A DNA stretch of 64,000 bases, from assembly GCF_001296045.1 (NCBI RefSeq), contig NZ_LJHS01000066.1:1-64000 (forward strand), read 5' to 3'. Source of the stretch: Rhizobium sp. AAP43. GTDB lineage: Bacteria; Pseudomonadota; Alphaproteobacteria; Rhizobiales; Rhizobiaceae. Below the pieces are notes generated by a model. That model did not search any database. It was not told the origin of the DNA and was given only the letters and a program-made list of their open reading frames with translations. Shown in pieces: positions 30,877 to 39,889 of the stretch. Every line of letters begins with the position of its first letter. Position 1 is the first letter of the stretch. The translations under genes were made by a program, and so were the position numbers.

Positions 30877-32457
30877 ATGTCCGAGATCAAAGGTCGCTCG
30901 CTGAAGACGATCCTCAAGACTTCCACCACGGCTGGCCTTGCGGCCATGATGCTGGTGACGGCTGCCCCCTTCGCCGCTGTTCCGGCCTTGGCCGCGCCGG
31001 TCGAGGTGAACGCGCCGCAGGTGCCGAGCTTTGGCGACGTCGTCACGGCGGTCCTGCCGGCCGTAGTTTCCGTCCGCGTCCAGTCCAATGTTGCCGAAGA
31101 GGCATCCGAGGACAGCAATTACTCCTTCAATTTCGGCGGTCGCAACTTTGACGACCTGCCGGACGATCATCCGCTCAAGCGTTTCTTCCGCGAATTCGGC
31201 GGTCCTGGCATGGACGGCCCGCATGACGGCGGCCCACGCGCAGAACGGGGCGAGCGCGGTGAGCGCGGTGAGCGCGGCGAACGTGGTCAAGGACGCCTGC
31301 GTCCGACCGCGCAAGGCTCCGGCTTCTTCATCTCCGAGGATGGCTACATCGTCACCAACAACCACGTCATCGACGATGGTCAGGCCTTCACCGTGGTGCT
31401 GAACGACGGCAAGGAATACGATGCCAAGCTCGTCGGCAAGGACAGCCGCACCGACCTTGCGCTGCTGAAGGTCGACGCCAAGGATGTGAAGTTCACCTAT
31501 GTGAAATTTGCCGATGACGAGAAGGTGCGCGTCGGTGACTGGGTCGTTGCGGTCGGCAATCCCTTCGGTCTCGGCGGTACGGTGACGGCGGGCATCATTT
31601 CCGCCCGTGGCCGTAATATCGGCTCCGGCCCGTACGACGACTACCTGCAGATCGACGCGGCCGTGAACCGCGGCAACTCCGGTGGTCCCGGCTTCAACCT
31701 GAACGGCGAAGTGGTCGGCATCAACACCGCGATCTTCTCGCCCTCCGGCGGCAATGTCGGCATCGCCTTTGCTATCCCGGCTTCGGTGGCGACAGATGTC
31801 ATTGCCAAGCTGAAGGACAGCGGCACGGTGTCGCGTGGCTGGCTTGGCGTGCAGATCCAGCCGGTGACGCAGGACATCGCCGATAGCCTCGGACTTTCCG
31901 AAGACAGCGGCGCACTGGTCGTCGCCCCGCAGGCCGGGTCTCCGGGTGAGGCAGCCGGCATCAAGCAGGGCGATGTGGTAACGGCCGTCAACGGCGAACC
32001 GGTCAAGGACCCGCGCGATCTCGCGCGCCGCATCGCAGCCTTTGCCCCTGACACCACCGTGGATGTGACGCTGTGGCGCGATGGCAAGGCGACCGAGGTC
32101 AAGGTCAAGCTCGGCGAACTGCCGGCAGACCAGGCAGTCGCAGAGCCGAGCGAGAACGATGCAGCGCCGGCACCGGCTGCAGAGCAGGAACTGTCGGGCC
32201 TCGGCCTCTCCGTTCGGCCTGCGGATGGCGGTAAGGGCCTGTCGATCATCGATATCGACCCGGACAGCGATGCTGCCGACAAGGGCCTGAAGGCCGGCGA
32301 GACGATTACCTCGGTCAACAACCAGCAGGTATCCTCGGTGGCGGATGTCCAGAAGGTGATCGACCAGGCGAAGAAGGACGGCCGCACCCGGGCGCTGTTC
32401 CAGGTGGAATCCGAAGCGGGCAGCCGCTTCGTGGCACTGCCGATCAACCAGGGCTGA
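30877..32457 (+). CDS. degP: Periplasmic serine protease/chaperone DegP (HtrA)
   Basis: The 526-residue protein has a signal peptide (to about PALAA), a trypsin-like domain with catalytic His in TNNHVIDDG, Asp in RTDLALLK and Ser in GNSGGPG, and two PDZ domains. It degrades or refolds misfolded envelope proteins. Before the catalytic domain is an (Arg-Gly-Glu)n stretch encoded by 9-base repeats at about 31243-31290. The GNSGGPG version of the usual GNSGGAL follows rhizobial DegP. The ATG at 30877 has AAGG eight bases upstream; 30862 is an alternative. A terminator follows. Confidence 0.93.
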   Translation: MSEIKGRSLKTILKTSTTAGLAAMMLVTAAPFAAVPALAAPVEVNAPQVPSFGDVVTAVLPAVVSVRVQSNVAEEASEDSNYSFNFGGRNFDDLPDDHPLKRFFREFGGPGMDGPHDGGPRAERGERGERGERGERGQGRLRPTAQGSGFFISEDGYIVTNNHVIDDGQAFTVVLNDGKEYDAKLVGKDSRTDLALLKVDAKDVKFTYVKFADDEKVRVGDWVVAVGNPFGLGGTVTAGIISARGRNIGSGPYDDYLQIDAAVNRGNSGGPGFNLNGEVVGINTAIFSPSGGNVGIAFAIPASVATDVIAKLKDSGTVSRGWLGVQIQPVTQDIADSLGLSEDSGALVVAPQAGSPGEAAGIKQGDVVTAVNGEPVKDPRDLARRIAAFAPDTTVDVTLWRDGKATEVKVKLGELPADQAVAEPSENDAAPAPAAEQELSGLGLSVRPADGGKGLSIIDIDPDSDAADKGLKAGETITSVNNQQVSSVADVQKVIDQAKKDGRTRALFQVESEAGSRFVALPINQG

Positions 32458-32472
32458 TCATGACGTGAAGAC

Positions 32473-32511
32473 GGGGCGTCGGCGGTTCGCGGACCGGCGG
32501 CGCCCCTTTTT
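32473..32511 (+). terminator. Rho-independent terminator after degP
   Basis: GGGGCG ... CGCCCC stem with further internal pairing of the GC-rich arms, followed by TTTTT at 32507-32511, 16 bases after the degP stop. Confidence 0.75.
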
Positions 32512-32654
32512 CGTATCCGGATGTGGCCTCCGCCAGGGGCGGCGCGGCCAGACGTGATGGAAAGGACAAGAGCATGGGGATCGCTGACCAAGGACAGCCG
32601 ACAAGCGGCGAAACCGTCTATACGGGCCCTGAGGCCGGCGCTAAGGTCGCGCAC

Positions 32655-33332
32655 ATGAAAATACTTGTCATTGAAGACGACCTGGAAGCTGCCGCCTACA
32701 TGACGAAAGCCTTTCGCGAGGCAGGGATCGTTGCCGATCACGCCAGCGACGGCGAGAGCGGCCTCTTCATGGGCTCGGAAAACAGCTATGACGTGATGGT
32801 CGTCGACCGCATGCTGCCGCGCCGCGACGGGCTTTCCGTCATCAGCGAGCTGCGCAAGCGCGGCGTCGAGACGCCGGTGCTGATCCTGTCGGCTCTCGGA
32901 CAGGTGGATGACCGCGTCACGGGCCTGCGCGCCGGTGGCGATGACTACCTGCCCAAGCCTTACGCCTTTTCCGAACTTCTGGCGCGTGTCGAGGTTCTTG
33001 GCCGGCGCAAGGGCAAGCCGGAACAGGACATGGCCTACCGCGTCGGCGATCTCGAGCTGGATCGGCTGTCGCATGAGGTCAAACGCGCTGGCAAGGACAT
33101 CCTGTTGCAGCCGCGTGAATTCCGCCTGCTCGAATATCTGATGAAGAATGCCGGTCAGGTGGTGACCCGCACCATGCTGCTCGAACATGTCTGGGACTAT
33201 CACTTCGACCCCCAGACCAATGTCATCGACGTGCATGTTTCGCGGCTGCGCTCGAAGATCGAGAAGGATTTCGACAAGCCATTGCTGAAAACCGTGCGCG
33301 GCGCGGGTTACATGATCAAGGACGAAGGCTGA
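32655..33332 (+). CDS. OmpR-family response regulator
   Basis: The 225-residue regulator has a receiver domain (VIEDD, acceptor Asp in MVVDRMLP, K in LPKPYA) and a winged-helix output domain (LQPREFRLLEYLMKNAGQVV, VHVSRLRSKIE). An in-frame ATG at 32574 has a good AAAGGAC site and would add 27 non-conserved residues; 32655 matches where the receiver domain begins. It is followed by its kinase gene after four bases. The signal is unknown; the conserved place after degP suggests an envelope-stress role. Confidence 0.85.
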   Translation: MKILVIEDDLEAAAYMTKAFREAGIVADHASDGESGLFMGSENSYDVMVVDRMLPRRDGLSVISELRKRGVETPVLILSALGQVDDRVTGLRAGGDDYLPKPYAFSELLARVEVLGRRKGKPEQDMAYRVGDLELDRLSHEVKRAGKDILLQPREFRLLEYLMKNAGQVVTRTMLLEHVWDYHFDPQTNVIDVHVSRLRSKIEKDFDKPLLKTVRGAGYMIKDEG

Positions 33333-33336
33333 CATC

Positions 33337-34752
33337 ATGGCGTCTTCGTCCCGCTTCGGCGTGCTGTTCAAGTCGACGGCGGTCCGCCTGTCTGCGCTCT
33401 ATATCGTGCTCTTCGCGCTCTGCGCCGCCTTCCTCGTCTTTTATGTGACGGGGCTTTCCGAACGTATCCTCAACAACCAGACGCGCGATGCGCTGCGTCA
33501 GGAAGTGGAGGAGATCGAGGGCGCCTTTGATCGCGGCGGTATCAACCAGCTTTTGCGCACGCTGGAGCGGCGCGCCCGACAGCCGGGCGCCAATCTCTAT
33601 GTCATGGCCGGGCCGAATGGCGAGATCCTGGCCGGCAACGTCGCCTCCGTGCAACCGGGCGTTTTCGACCACGAAGGCTGGACCGAATTTCCCTTCCGCT
33701 ACCAGCGTTACACCGACAGCGGCGGCATCAAGCGGCACTTGGCGACGGCGCATATCTTCGTTCTGGAAAACGGCTTGCGCGTGCTGATCGGCCGCGATCT
33801 GGGCGAGCCGGGCAAGCTGCGCCAGCTGGTGCGCCAGGCGCTGATGGTGGCGCTTCTGATCATGGGTATCGGCGCGGTCGTCATCTGGTTTGCCATTGGC
33901 CGCAATGCGCTGAAGCGCATCGACCGGGTGTCTGCTGCCAGCCAGAAGATCATGGCCGGCGATCTGTCGCAGCGCTTGCCGGTTTCCGGCTCGGGTGACG
34001 AGTTCGACCGGCTTTCCTCCTCGCTGAACGGCATGCTCGGCCGGATCGAGCAGTTGAACGAGGGGCTGAAACAGGTTTCCGACAACATTGCCCATGACCT
34101 GAAGACGCCGCTGACCCGCCTGCGCAACAAGGCGACCGATGCGCTGGACGAGGACGATCCGGCGAGCCGAAGGGCGGCACTGGAAACCATTATCGGCGAG
34201 TCGGACCAGCTGATCCGCACCTTCAATGCGCTGTTGATGATCTCGCGCGTGGAAGCCGGGTCGATTGCCGCCGAACTCTCCGACATCGACGTATCGGCCA
34301 TTGCCGCCGACAGCGCCGAACTCTACGAGCCGGTGGCCGAGGAAGAAGGGCAGGTCATGGATTGCCAGATCGCGCCGGGGCTTTCCGTGCGCGGCAACCG
34401 CGAACTGGTTGGTCAGGCGATTGCCAATCTCATCGACAATGCGATCAAGTATGGCGGGCAGGGCGAGACAGGATCGAGCATCGGCATTCGCGTTTCGCGC
34501 GGCGCACAGGGCGTGGAAGTCAGCATTTCGGATGAGGGACCGGGCATTCCGGCCGACAAGCGCGAAGACGTGGTCAAGCGCTTTGTTCGCCTGGACAAGA
34601 GCCGCTCCAAGCCCGGAACCGGCCTTGGCCTCTCGCTGGTGGAAGCGATCATGGCGCTGCATGGCGGACGGCTGATCCTCTCCGACACACGCGACCATGC
34701 CGAGTTTCCCGGCTTGACGGCCACCATGGTCTTTCCGGGATCAAAGCCGTAA
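33337..34752 (+). CDS. Sensor histidine kinase paired with the preceding regulator
   Basis: The 471-residue kinase has membrane helices at about residues 17-39 and 167-188, a periplasmic sensor of about 125 residues, a HAMP domain (189-242), phospho-acceptor H253 in NIAHDLKTPLTRL, and ATPase motifs NLIDNAIKYG, DEGPGIP and GTGLGLSLV. It forms an operon with the regulator gene. Confidence 0.88.
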   Translation: MASSSRFGVLFKSTAVRLSALYIVLFALCAAFLVFYVTGLSERILNNQTRDALRQEVEEIEGAFDRGGINQLLRTLERRARQPGANLYVMAGPNGEILAGNVASVQPGVFDHEGWTEFPFRYQRYTDSGGIKRHLATAHIFVLENGLRVLIGRDLGEPGKLRQLVRQALMVALLIMGIGAVVIWFAIGRNALKRIDRVSAASQKIMAGDLSQRLPVSGSGDEFDRLSSSLNGMLGRIEQLNEGLKQVSDNIAHDLKTPLTRLRNKATDALDEDDPASRRAALETIIGESDQLIRTFNALLMISRVEAGSIAAELSDIDVSAIAADSAELYEPVAEEEGQVMDCQIAPGLSVRGNRELVGQAIANLIDNAIKYGGQGETGSSIGIRVSRGAQGVEVSISDEGPGIPADKREDVVKRFVRLDKSRSKPGTGLGLSLVEAIMALHGGRLILSDTRDHAEFPGLTATMVFPGSKP

Positions 34753-34808
34753 CGTGACGCCGCCAGCGAGATTCGGGGGACGGTCTCGCCTCAGGGAGGG
34801 AGACCGGC

Positions 34809-37766
34809 ATGGAGCACAACCGCGCGAGACGATTGGCCGAGGTGGCGGAGGGCGTGATCCGTCCGCTTAACCAGACGGAAATGAAGGCGGCAACGGCGCT
34901 CCTCAAGGACCTGATCAAGCAGGAGCCCGGACTTGCCGACCATGTCGGCGTTGACGGCCCCCTGCGCAGCTTCCTGCTCGCCACCTTCACGCTCTCCCCC
35001 TATCTGCGCGATATTGCCAGTCTGCAGCCCGCTTTGCTTCTGCAAGCGCTCGAGGCGCCGCTTGAGCCGATGCTGGATGCAGCCGTTGCCGAGGCGCGGA
35101 ATGCCTGGCGGCCGGATGAGGCGGGTCTGAACCCTGGTGAGGCCGAGGTCATGGCGCGGCTAAGACGCGCCAAGCGCAAGGTCGCCTTCTTCACTGCCCT
35201 TGCCGATCTCGCCCGGATCTTTACCGCCCGCGACACGACGGACTGGCTGACATCCGTGGCCGATGCCAGCGTTGCGGCCGCCATCGACCATCTTCTTTTG
35301 GCGGGCCATGATGGCGGCAAGCTTGTCGTCAAGGATCGGGCGCAGCCGGCAGAGGGCAGCGGGCTGATCGTGCTCGGCATGGGCAAGCATGGCGCGCGGG
35401 AACTCAACTATTCCTCCGACATCGATCTCGTTGTCTTCTACGATCCGGACGCGGGCATCCTGAAGGATCCCGAGGATGCGATGGAGACCTATGGCCGGAT
35501 GATGCGCAGGCTTGTGCGCATCCTGCAGGAACGCACCGGCGACGGCTATGTCTTCCGCACGGACCTCAGGCTTCGACCCGATCCGGGCTCGACACCACTT
35601 GCCGTTCCCGTCGAGGCGGCGCTGATCTATTACGAAGGCCGTGGGCAGAACTGGGAGCGTGCGGCCTTCATCAAGGCGCGGCCGGTGGCCGGGGACCTGA
35701 AGGCTGGCGAAGGCTTCCTGCTCGAACTCGTGCCCTTCGTCTTCCGCAAATATCTCGACTATGCGGCGATTGCCGACATTCACTCGATCAAGCGGCAGAT
35801 CCATGTGCACAAGGGCCATGGCGCAATCGCGGTGAAGGGCCACAATGTCAAACTCGGTCGTGGCGGCATTCGCGAGATCGAGTTCTTCGCCCAGACCCAG
35901 CAGCTGATTGCCGGCGGACGCATGCCGGACCTGCGCATCCGCGCCACGGAAGCGGCACTTCACGCGCTGGCCGCCGCGAAATGGGTCGATCCGCAGACGG
36001 CGGAGGAGCTGACGCAGTGCTACTGGTTCCTGCGGGACGTCGAGCATCGCATCCAGATGGTGCATGACGAGCAGACCCATGTTCTGCCGGAGACGGAAGC
36101 CGAGCTGAAGCGCATTGCCTTCATGCTGGGCTGCATCGACACGACAGAGTTTTCGCAGAGGCTGGAAGCCGTGCTGAAGACCGTCGAGAGATGTTACGCC
36201 CGGCTGTTTGAGAAGGAAGAGGGCCTGTCGACTGCGACCGGCAATCTGGTCTTCACTGGCCAGAAGGACGATCCCGACACGCTGAAGACGCTGAACGGTC
36301 TCGGCTTTGAGCGGCCGGAGGATATTTCCCGCGTCATCCGCACCTGGCATTACGGCCGCTACCGCGCCACGCAATCGGTGGAGGCGCGCGAGCGGCTGAC
36401 CGAGATGACGCCGAGCCTGCTCAAGGCCTTCGGGGAAAGCCGAAGGGCAGACGAGGCGCTATTGCGTTTCGACACTTTCCTGGCCGGGCTTCCCGCCGGC
36501 ATCCAGCTCTTCTCTCTGCTGGGCAATAATCCGGCGCTTCTGGATCTGATCGTCCGGATCATGGCGGCGGCACCGCGGCTGGCCGAGATCATTGCCGAGC
36601 GGCCGCATGTCTTTGACGGCATGCTCGATCCGGCGCTTCTGGTTGAACTCCCGACCAGGGACTACCTCGGCCGTCGCCTGAAGAGTTTCCTCTCAAGTGC
36701 GAGGCATTACGAGGAGATCCTCGATCGCTTGCGCATCTTTGCCGCCGAACAGCGCTTTTTGATCGGTATTCGCCTGCTGACCGGCTCGATCGCTGGTGGG
36801 CAGGCGGGCCATGCCTTTACCGACCTTGCCGGCCTCGTGATCGACGAGGCGCTGAAGGCGGTCGTGGCCGAGATGGAAGCCGCCCATGGCCGGGTTCCGG
36901 GCGGCTGCGTGGCGCTGGCGGGCATGGGCAAGCTCGGCTCCTTCGAATTGACCGCAGGCTCGGATGTCGACCTGATCCTGCTCTATGAACACGACGACGA
37001 CGCGGTGGAAAGCGATGGCGCCAAACCGCTTGATCCGGTGCGCTACTATACCCGCCTGACGCAGCGGCTGATTGCGGCCTTGTCGGCGCCGACTGCCGAG
37101 GGCGTGCTGTATGAGGTCGACATGCGGCTGCGTCCCTCCGGCAACAAGGGGCCGGTGGCATCGAGGCTTCGGGCCTTTGCCAAGTATCAGCGCGAGGAGG
37201 CCTGGACCTGGGAACATATGGCCCTGTCGAGGGCGCGGATGATCTCCGGCGACGAGCGGCTCATCGAAGAGGCGGAGGCGATCATCGCCGAGATCCTCGC
37301 GGCCAAGCGCGACGAAGCGGTCGTTGCAAAAGACGTGGCCGAGATGCGCAAGCTGATCGAGGACGAAAAGCCGGCGAAGGACAGCTGGGACCTGAAGTTG
37401 ATCCCGGGCGGGCTGATCGACATTGAATTCATCGCGCAATACCTGGCACTGGTGGCCCCTGCACAGGGGCGGCCGGTCCGGACCAATGGGCTGTCGACGG
37501 GAGATGCGCTGAAGGCTTTTGGCGATCTGATCGACCCGAATGACCGCGACACGTGCCTCGCAGCCTTGAAGCTCTATACCGATCTCTCCCAGGTCATCCG
37601 GCTGTGCATCGACGGCGGCTTCGACCCTGAGGCAGTGCCGGCCGGTCTGATCGATCTCGTGACGCGGGCGGCCGAATGCCCCGACCTGAAAACGACGGAG
37701 GCGGAGGTGAAGCGTTTGTCCAAGGCCGTGCGCAAGGTGTTCCTGCGGGTGGTTGCCAGACAATGA
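34809..37766 (+). CDS. glnE: Glutamine synthetase adenylyltransferase/deadenylase GlnE
   Basis: The 985-residue enzyme has two nucleotidyltransferase domains. The N-terminal one (SSDIDLVVFYDPD, about residue 205) removes AMP and the C-terminal one (GSDVDLILLYEHDDD, about residue 717) adds AMP to glutamine synthetase, under PII control. Both metal-binding D-x-D motifs are intact. The conserved GRGGIREIEFFAQ and PGGLIDIEFIAQYL segments are present. It controls nitrogen assimilation. Confidence 0.97.
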   Translation: MEHNRARRLAEVAEGVIRPLNQTEMKAATALLKDLIKQEPGLADHVGVDGPLRSFLLATFTLSPYLRDIASLQPALLLQALEAPLEPMLDAAVAEARNAWRPDEAGLNPGEAEVMARLRRAKRKVAFFTALADLARIFTARDTTDWLTSVADASVAAAIDHLLLAGHDGGKLVVKDRAQPAEGSGLIVLGMGKHGARELNYSSDIDLVVFYDPDAGILKDPEDAMETYGRMMRRLVRILQERTGDGYVFRTDLRLRPDPGSTPLAVPVEAALIYYEGRGQNWERAAFIKARPVAGDLKAGEGFLLELVPFVFRKYLDYAAIADIHSIKRQIHVHKGHGAIAVKGHNVKLGRGGIREIEFFAQTQQLIAGGRMPDLRIRATEAALHALAAAKWVDPQTAEELTQCYWFLRDVEHRIQMVHDEQTHVLPETEAELKRIAFMLGCIDTTEFSQRLEAVLKTVERCYARLFEKEEGLSTATGNLVFTGQKDDPDTLKTLNGLGFERPEDISRVIRTWHYGRYRATQSVEARERLTEMTPSLLKAFGESRRADEALLRFDTFLAGLPAGIQLFSLLGNNPALLDLIVRIMAAAPRLAEIIAERPHVFDGMLDPALLVELPTRDYLGRRLKSFLSSARHYEEILDRLRIFAAEQRFLIGIRLLTGSIAGGQAGHAFTDLAGLVIDEALKAVVAEMEAAHGRVPGGCVALAGMGKLGSFELTAGSDVDLILLYEHDDDAVESDGAKPLDPVRYYTRLTQRLIAALSAPTAEGVLYEVDMRLRPSGNKGPVASRLRAFAKYQREEAWTWEHMALSRARMISGDERLIEEAEAIIAEILAAKRDEAVVAKDVAEMRKLIEDEKPAKDSWDLKLIPGGLIDIEFIAQYLALVAPAQGRPVRTNGLSTGDALKAFGDLIDPNDRDTCLAALKLYTDLSQVIRLCIDGGFDPEAVPAGLIDLVTRAAECPDLKTTEAEVKRLSKAVRKVFLRVVARQ

Positions 37767-37881
37767 AGACATATCGGCCAGCGCCGATATAAGTAACGCC
37801 TAATTAATGAAAGCGTTGGATAGTTCCCTTGATCACGGAGATGCGCGGGCAAGGCCGCGCTGGGATAGGGTGACTTGGGAC

Positions 37882-39816
37882 ATGAAAAACATACCGATCG
37901 TCGGCAAGTTTATTGCCATAATGGCTGTCTTTGGCGTCTTCGCCCTCGGCGTTGCGTTCTATGCCGGCAGCAGAATCCAGTCGGTCGATAGGGCTTACAG
38001 CGGCCTTTTGACCCAGGAATCGCGCGCTGCCTTCAGTCTCGCCCGCTCAAACCGCGCGATGCAGAGCATGCGCGCCGCCCTTGGCGACATTCTGATGTCA
38101 AGCGAACAGGCTCAGATCGATGCGGCCAACAAGGAGTTCGTGACGGCAAAGGAGAGCTTCATCAAATTCATCGACACCGCCGCCGAGGCGATGCCGTCGG
38201 AGACCGAAATTCCTGCTTTGAAAACCAGTGTGCTCCAGGTGGCCGATGTGGCCTGCGCGAACACTGTCGCTGCCGCACGAGCCGCCACTGAAACGGAAGC
38301 CGTCCTTGCCAGCCAGCGAATCTTTCTGACGGAATGCCAACCCGAATTCGTCAAGGTCGCACCCCAGTTCACCGCATTGGTGACAAAAATGACGGAGAAG
38401 GCTGATACCGCAAGCTCGGCGCTCACGGATGAATCGAATGCGACCGCGCGCAATACCCTGGTGGGCGTAGTTGCCGGCATCGTGCTCGTGCTCGGCGTCG
38501 GCTTTGTCGCGATTCGCGGCTGGTTGGTCCGCCCGATCCGTGCACTGTCGGATACGATGGACGTGCTGGCCGGGGGAGATCTCTCTGTCGACATCGCGGG
38601 CACCGAACGCCGGGATGAAGTCGGGTTGATGGCCCGCTCTGTCCAGATTTTCAAGGATAATGGCTTGAGGGCGCGCGAACAGCAAAACGAGGCCGAGGCT
38701 GCGCGTCTGCAGACCGAGGCGGTGCGGGTTCGCCAGGAAGAGACCGATCGTCAGCGCGTCATCGAGATGGCGCAAGCGACGGAGGGTCTCGCCGAAGGCC
38801 TGCAGCGTCTCTCCGATGGCGATCTGAGCTATCAGCTATCCAAGCCCTTCGCGGCAGACTTCGAAAATCTGCGGGCCGATTTCAATACGGCCGTGGACAA
38901 GCTGCGCGGTACGCTCGGCGCTGTCTCCCAGTCGATCGGCGCCATCGATGGCGGATCGCGTGAACTCAGCCAGAGTGCGACAGACCTCTCCAAGCGAACC
39001 GAACAACAGGCCGCTTCGCTGGAAGAGACAGCCGCAGCATTGGACCAGATCACCACCAATGTTCAGAACTCGTCCAAGCGCACGGAAGACGCTCGCAGCA
39101 TGGCCATGAAGGCAACGGAATCGGCGAAGAAATCCGGTGAAGTCGTGGCCAATGCGGTCGACGCCATGCAGCGGATTGAAAGCTCGTCCAGCCAGATTTC
39201 CAACATCATCGGCGTGATCGACGAAATCGCCTTCCAGACCAACCTGCTGGCGCTGAATGCCGGTGTTGAAGCGGCCCGCGCCGGTGAAGCCGGCAAGGGC
39301 TTTGCGGTCGTTGCCCAGGAAGTGCGCGAACTCGCCCAGCGCTCGGCCCAGGCGGCAAAAGAGATCAAGGAACTGATCGGCAAATCCGCTCAGGAAGTGG
39401 ATAGCGGCGTCCGGCTCGTCACGGCAACCGGTGACTCGCTGAAGATCATCGGAGACCATGTGATCGCCATCAACGGCCAGCTCGACGCGATTGCAACGTC
39501 GGCCCGCGAGCAGTCCGTCGCTCTCTCCGAGGTCAATACGGCGGTCAACCAGATGGACCAGACCACGCAGCAGAATGCCGCGATGGTCGAAGAGGCAACC
39601 GCAGCGTCCGCCTCGCTCGCGTCGGAAGCGGACCGGCTGCGCCAGTTGATCGGACAGTTCCAGATTGGCAGTGGCAGCCCGGCGACCACCCGTCAGCCGG
39701 TCGTGGCCGCTGCCGAACATCAGCCAGTCGCCTCTCCGGCCCGCCGGATGATCAAGAAGGTCGCAGGCGCACTGGGCATGACGGCCGCAAAAGCCGACAG
39801 CTGGGAAGAGTTCTGA
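37882..39816 (+). CDS. Methyl-accepting chemotaxis protein with CheR-tether tail
   Basis: The 644-residue receptor has helices at about residues 8-30 and 192-214, a helical-bundle periplasmic domain of about 160 residues, a HAMP domain plus a second HAMP-like stretch (LQRLSDGDLSYQLSKPF), and the signalling hairpin with IAFQTNLLALNAGVEAARAG. The protein ends in DSWEEF, which resembles the NWETF/x-W-x-x-F pentapeptide that binds CheR and CheB. The start at 37882 places the first membrane helix correctly. A strong terminator follows. Confidence 0.92.
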   Translation: MKNIPIVGKFIAIMAVFGVFALGVAFYAGSRIQSVDRAYSGLLTQESRAAFSLARSNRAMQSMRAALGDILMSSEQAQIDAANKEFVTAKESFIKFIDTAAEAMPSETEIPALKTSVLQVADVACANTVAAARAATETEAVLASQRIFLTECQPEFVKVAPQFTALVTKMTEKADTASSALTDESNATARNTLVGVVAGIVLVLGVGFVAIRGWLVRPIRALSDTMDVLAGGDLSVDIAGTERRDEVGLMARSVQIFKDNGLRAREQQNEAEAARLQTEAVRVRQEETDRQRVIEMAQATEGLAEGLQRLSDGDLSYQLSKPFAADFENLRADFNTAVDKLRGTLGAVSQSIGAIDGGSRELSQSATDLSKRTEQQAASLEETAAALDQITTNVQNSSKRTEDARSMAMKATESAKKSGEVVANAVDAMQRIESSSSQISNIIGVIDEIAFQTNLLALNAGVEAARAGEAGKGFAVVAQEVRELAQRSAQAAKEIKELIGKSAQEVDSGVRLVTATGDSLKIIGDHVIAINGQLDAIATSAREQSVALSEVNTAVNQMDQTTQQNAAMVEEATAASASLASEADRLRQLIGQFQIGSGSPATTRQPVVAAAEHQPVASPARRMIKKVAGALGMTAAKADSWEEF

Positions 39817-39845
39817 TCTCGCCCACGCACGATGGAAATGGATGC

Positions 39846-39873
39846 GGCCACCCCAATCGGGGTGGCCGTTTTG
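39846..39873 (+). terminator. Terminator after the chemoreceptor gene
   Basis: GGCCACCCC-AATC-GGGGTGGCC, a perfect 9-base stem, followed by GTTTTGC. Confidence 0.85.
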
Positions 39874-39889
39874 CTTGTGGGTGACGATG

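Noticed and set aside
31243..31290. RGE repeat in DegP as an RGD-like cell-adhesion motif
   Set aside because: The sequence is RGE, not RGD, and the protein is periplasmic.
32574..32654. Earlier start for the response regulator with a good ribosome site
   Set aside because: The 27 added residues precede the normal beginning of the receiver domain and look unstructured; kept only as an alternative.
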